A DNA stretch of 17,683 bases, from assembly GCA_051877515.1 (NCBI GenBank), contig JBJEIY010000004.1:1-17683 (forward strand), written 5' to 3'. The DNA comes from XBB1006 sp051877515 (lineage in GTDB: Bacteria; Bacillota; Clostridia; Lachnospirales; Lachnospiraceae). The translations under genes and the position numbers were made by a program. Under the pieces are notes generated by a model. The model was not told the DNA's origin and did no database searches. It was given only the letters and a program-made list of their open reading frames with translations. Positions 14,982-17,683 of this stretch are shown one piece after another (position 1 is the stretch's first letter; every line of letters begins with the position of its first letter).

Positions 14982-14995
14982 GAGGAAGAAAATCA

Positions 14996-15011
14996 AAAAC
15001 AGTACTGTTTT
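14996..15011. promoter_or_regulatory. Perfect 16-bp palindrome between divergent promoters
   Basis: AAAACAGTACTGTTTT is its own reverse complement. It lies 14 bp from the -35 box of the minus-strand promoter and 16 bp from that of the plus-strand promoter, so a dimeric regulator here could influence both. No known operator was recognised with confidence. Confidence 0.5.
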
Positions 15012-15019
15012 GTAAAAGG

Positions 15020-15038
15020 AAGGTTCGTTGACAACCTT
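15020..15038. promoter_or_regulatory. Inverted repeat over the -35 box of the 800-residue protein gene
   Basis: AAGGTT (15020-15025) and AACCTT (15033-15038) flank seven bases and cover the TTGACA box. A smaller nested palindrome GTTG-A-CAAC lies at 15027-15035. The position would suit a repressor that blocks RNA polymerase. Confidence 0.4.
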
Positions 15039-15056
15039 TTTCGGGCGGTGTATAAT
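15028..15056 (+). promoter_or_regulatory. Perfect sigma-A promoter of the large secreted protein gene
   Basis: TTGACA (15028-15033), a 17-bp spacer and TATAAT (15051-15056). All bases match consensus. The start codon is about 45 bases downstream of the expected transcription start, leaving a short untranslated leader with AGGAG at 15091-15095 and a second purine-rich stretch, AAAGGGA, closer to the ATG. Confidence 0.88.
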
Positions 15057-15107
15057 TACGCATAATTATGGGACTTTTTTGAGTTTTGACAGGAGAAAGG
15101 GAATGTT

Positions 15108-17510
15108 ATGAGGAGATTTACAGATCAAAGAAGAAGAGGAACGGCAATTCTTATTTGCATTTCTTTGTGTATGGCGTGTATGGGAAGTCTTCCCGCGGCA
15201 ACACTGTCTGTTCAGGCTGCCGGCATGGCATATCTTCCAAACGGGGAATTGGCCGGACAGGATGTGATACAGGAAGAGCCGGTTGTTCAGCCGGAAAATC
15301 TCTACTTCCCATTAGTAGATGAATACGGACAATACGAATTAGATACTTATGAGGAGAAGGATCTGTTTGTAACAATTACTGGAAAGCTGAATTATTATAT
15401 GGGCGGATATTCCCTGGGACAGACCTATCAGAACAAAACCAATACGAATCCGAAGTATTTTCAGATGGAGGATGGTACGGATTGTTTTTTACAACTGATG
15501 AGTCTGATGGCAGGGCAGGAGTATGCCCCTGTTACTGATGAGATAAAGAGTTGCCTGATGAATATGGCAGGGATCCTTACCGGTCAGCAAGAGAATTGGC
15601 CCATGTTATGCTATTGTTCAGAGTATCGGGTTTCAAAAGAATGTGTTGAGGTTGCTTCTGTCAGTGGATCGGCGATCATTGATGTGTCGACCACGCCGCT
15701 TTACATTGATTTGTCCCGCCCGTTATCGCGTGCATGTCATGGATACAGCCTAAAGGACTATCACTACAGCCTGAAGGATACACATCCGGAGTTTTTCGGA
15801 ACACAGGAAGAGGATTATTACGCAAACCTTGTAGATCTTGCAGGAGAAAACGGCCTGTGTCCCGTTACGGAAGAGATCAAAAAGAATCTTGAGAATCTGT
15901 CAAAAACATTTTTGCAGGATGAGAGTGGTGAAACCTGGTGGCAGTTCTGTTTTTACTACCGGGATAAGCTGACGGAAAGAGAAGAATTTCACTCCGAAAC
16001 CATTTTTCTGTATGGAAATATGGCTCTGGCAGACGAAGATGCGCTGGTTCTTGTTTTGACCGGCAACGGATTTGGAATAGATTCTACGGTAAAATACATT
16101 GCAGAGGCAAGTTCCCTGTATCATGCGCTGATCGACAATACGGTATATGGTGAATGTGCGAATGCCATAAAAATATATTTTCTGGATTCCAATGGTGTAG
16201 AGAGTAAGAAGAAGCTGAAGCGCTTTTTAAAAGAAAATCCGGCTGTAGATTACAGTATTGTAATAGAGAATTCCATGGATAACAGGGAAAGCCGGGAGGA
16301 CAGGATTTTATCCTGTACCATGAATTCCGAAAGCAAGAATCTGCTGATACAGGATCTGTCCCGGTGTATAGCAGGATGGAACGGAAGCGGATTTGCGGAT
16401 TCTGCTCTGGAAACTACACAGAACTGGCACCATACAGGGGATCAGTGTAAAATGCAGCAGGCGGGAGCAGATGATTTCTGTGAGTTTTGTAAAGAAGAGA
16501 TTCGACGCGGAATCAGCAACTTGTCGGATGCACCTCTGCTATATTATCAGCCAAAAGGAAAGATCTTCCTGGAAGGGTGTGAATCGGAAGATCTGTTGAA
16601 ATATATTTATGTACGAAAGAACGGGGAAAAAATACAGGCATCCCAAATGCCGGACCAGTTCTATATTACTTACTATGATAAAGACGGAAGTGTCTGTGAT
16701 GCCATCAGGACAGCAGAATCCGGAAAATATAAAATACGTGTGGTATTTCTGGGGAACGGGATGTGTGATCCTATTATGACAAATACCACGTATCATGTTG
16801 ATGTAATCGTCCGCTACGATTCCCAGGGCGGAAGTCCGGTGGAGGATACTTATGAAACGGTTGGAGAGAAATATGGCTCCTCTTTGCCGGTTACCGAAAG
16901 GGATGGATATACCTTTAAGGGATGGTATACAGAGATCGACGGCGGTCAGAAGGTAGAGGAAGATTCTATTGTAACAGCAGGTACAACACTTTACGCCCGG
17001 TGGTTAAAGAATTGTGATGTTACCTTTAACGGAAACGGAAAGGGAGTTTCTTTATCAGAAACCAGTATGACGGTGGTCAGCGGAGAAAAGGTTGGTACCC
17101 TTCCTACAGCAGCCCGAAAAGGATATGTTTTTAAAGGCTGGTATACTGCGGCAACCGGAGGAAAAAAGATTACTTCCAGTACGGCCATCACCAAAAAAAC
17201 TACCTTTTTTGCCCGGTGGGCTAAGGTAACGGTAGATAAGGTCTCAAATGTGAAACTGACTGCAGCAAAAAAAGCCCTAAAAACTTCTTATCAGAGGATC
17301 AGTGGGGCAGCAGGTTACGAGATCCGTTATTCTACCACCAAGTCTATGACGAAGTACAAAACCAAGACTGTGAAGGGAACCGTGCTTACGCTGAACAATC
17401 TTACTTCCCGCAAGATTTATTATGTAAAGGTACGGGCATATAAGACAGATTCCCTTGGAAAGAAAGTTTATGGTGCATGGTCTGTTAAGAAGACCTGCAA
17501 GACAAAATAA
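15108..17510 (+). CDS. Large secreted protein, duplicated N-terminal module, degenerate peptidase-like centre, two Flg_new/InlB-B repeats and FN3-like C-terminus
   Basis: An 800-residue protein of unknown function. Residues 1-38 form a signal peptide (Arg-rich start, hydrophobic core, SVQAA). Residues 85-180 and 210-290 are two copies of a module sharing PVTDEIK / PVTEEIK (141-147, 252-258) and a following aromatic/Cys segment. Residues 300-470 alternate strands and helices: ALVLVLTGNGF, a helix, AIKIYFLDSNG, a helix, DYSIVIEN. This recalls M28/M20 metallopeptidases, but the expected HxD and GEE motifs are replaced, so if related it is catalytically dead. Residues 568-632 and 637-704 are Listeria/Bacteroides repeats, each with GYxFKGWYT and a closing ARW. 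Residues 711-800 look like FN3. There is no LPXTG anchor. The mature chain has 19 cysteines, including CEFC at 458-461, unusual for a secreted Firmicutes protein. Confidence 0.8.
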   Translation: MRRFTDQRRRGTAILICISLCMACMGSLPAATLSVQAAGMAYLPNGELAGQDVIQEEPVVQPENLYFPLVDEYGQYELDTYEEKDLFVTITGKLNYYMGGYSLGQTYQNKTNTNPKYFQMEDGTDCFLQLMSLMAGQEYAPVTDEIKSCLMNMAGILTGQQENWPMLCYCSEYRVSKECVEVASVSGSAIIDVSTTPLYIDLSRPLSRACHGYSLKDYHYSLKDTHPEFFGTQEEDYYANLVDLAGENGLCPVTEEIKKNLENLSKTFLQDESGETWWQFCFYYRDKLTEREEFHSETIFLYGNMALADEDALVLVLTGNGFGIDSTVKYIAEASSLYHALIDNTVYGECANAIKIYFLDSNGVESKKKLKRFLKENPAVDYSIVIENSMDNRESREDRILSCTMNSESKNLLIQDLSRCIAGWNGSGFADSALETTQNWHHTGDQCKMQQAGADDFCEFCKEEIRRGISNLSDAPLLYYQPKGKIFLEGCESEDLLKYIYVRKNGEKIQASQMPDQFYITYYDKDGSVCDAIRTAESGKYKIRVVFLGNGMCDPIMTNTTYHVDVIVRYDSQGGSPVEDTYETVGEKYGSSLPVTERDGYTFKGWYTEIDGGQKVEEDSIVTAGTTLYARWLKNCDVTFNGNGKGVSLSETSMTVVSGEKVGTLPTAARKGYVFKGWYTAATGGKKITSSTAITKKTTFFARWAKVTVDKVSNVKLTAAKKALKTSYQRISGAAGYEIRYSTTKSMTKYKTKTVKGTVLTLNNLTSRKIYYVKVRAYKTDSLGKKVYGAWSVKKTCKTK

Positions 17511-17529
17511 TTCAGGTCGAAATTAATGA

Positions 17530-17558
17530 TTGACAAATCCTTCCAAACTGGGTATGAT
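17530..17558 (+). promoter_or_regulatory. Promoter of the riboswitch-controlled gene beyond the window
   Basis: TTGACA (17530-17535), a 17-bp spacer and TATGAT (17553-17558), one mismatch from consensus in the -10 box. It begins 19 bases after the stop of the large secreted protein gene; no terminator hairpin is visible between them. Confidence 0.82.
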
Positions 17559-17582
17559 GTTGTGAGTATCTTGAAACAATAG

Positions 17583-17683
17583 ATGAGGGAGTAGTTCGCG
17601 CAGCAGGCTGCGTGATTTGTCAACAATCCTGGTCTGATGTAGACCTGGCAAATCGTAAAGAATGAGACTCATGTATGTTCTTA
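17583..17683 (+). ncRNA. yybP-ykoY family (Mn2+) riboswitch, 3' end cut by window edge
   Basis: Conserved elements fit this class: GGGAGTAG at 17587-17594, GTCAACA at 17619-17625 and ATGAGACTCATGTATG near the end. The predicted folding agrees. P1 is ATGAG (17583-17587) with CTCAT (17668-17672), extended outward by ACA/TGT. One hairpin is GCGCAGC/GCTGCGT (17598-17613). One arm is GATTTG (17614-17619) with CAAATC (17649-17654), enclosing GGTCT/AGACC (17631-17645). Members bind Mn2+ and usually control manganese exporters, TerC-like proteins or P-type ATPases. The expression platform and regulated gene are outside the window. Confidence 0.75.

Noticed and set aside
1..17683. Search by eye for CRISPR repeats, insertion-sequence ends, integrase genes or att-like repeats near the tRNA.
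   Set aside because: No regularly spaced repeats, transposase or integrase motifs were seen; the tRNA 3' end has no obvious second copy in the window.

Overview
The window looks like chromosomal core DNA from a low-to-moderate GC Gram-positive Clostridia, most likely Lachnospiraceae. The evidence is the short HisG plus HisZ architecture, a T-box leader on tyrS, consensus sigma-A promoters (TTGACA / 17 bp / TATAAT), strong AGGAG ribosome binding sites, and a secreted protein ending in Listeria/Bacteroides-type repeats and an FN3-like domain. This placement is inference from sequence style; no database was searched. I see no insertion sequence, phage gene, CRISPR array or attachment site.

Plus strand, 1-4379: the 3' part of a tRNA-Cys and a rho-independent terminator are followed by ktrB-ktrA (potassium uptake channel subunit and its RCK regulator), a MATE-family exporter and a Cof-type HAD phosphatase. 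The phosphatase gene runs 26 bp into the end of the opposing his operon.

Minus strand, 11965-4354: a nine-gene histidine operon in the order hisZ-G-D-C-B-H-A-F-IE, with overlapping or nearly abutting junctions. It encodes every step from PRPP and ATP to histidinol phosphate and from histidinol to histidine; only histidinol-phosphate phosphatase is absent. Upstream of hisZ, a short AT-rich region carries three tandem 8-bp repeats that look like an operator.

Minus strand, 14920-12140: a small acidic ORF, a secreted coiled-coil protein with a SleB-type cell-wall hydrolase domain, and tyrosyl-tRNA synthetase. tyrS has its own perfect consensus promoter and a T-box-type leader whose 5' domain is far too short for a standard Stem I.

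Plus strand, 15028-17683: diverging from the hydrolase operon is a strong promoter with palindromic elements driving an 800-residue, cysteine-rich secreted protein of unrecognised function. Its N-terminal module is duplicated and its middle looks like a metallopeptidase fold that has lost its catalytic residues. The window ends inside a yybP-ykoY (Mn2+) type riboswitch with its own promoter; the gene it controls lies beyond the edge.

The best candidates for something undescribed are the shortened tyrS T-box, the tandem-repeat element before hisZ, and the divergent pair of secreted proteins around the 14996-15038 palindromes.
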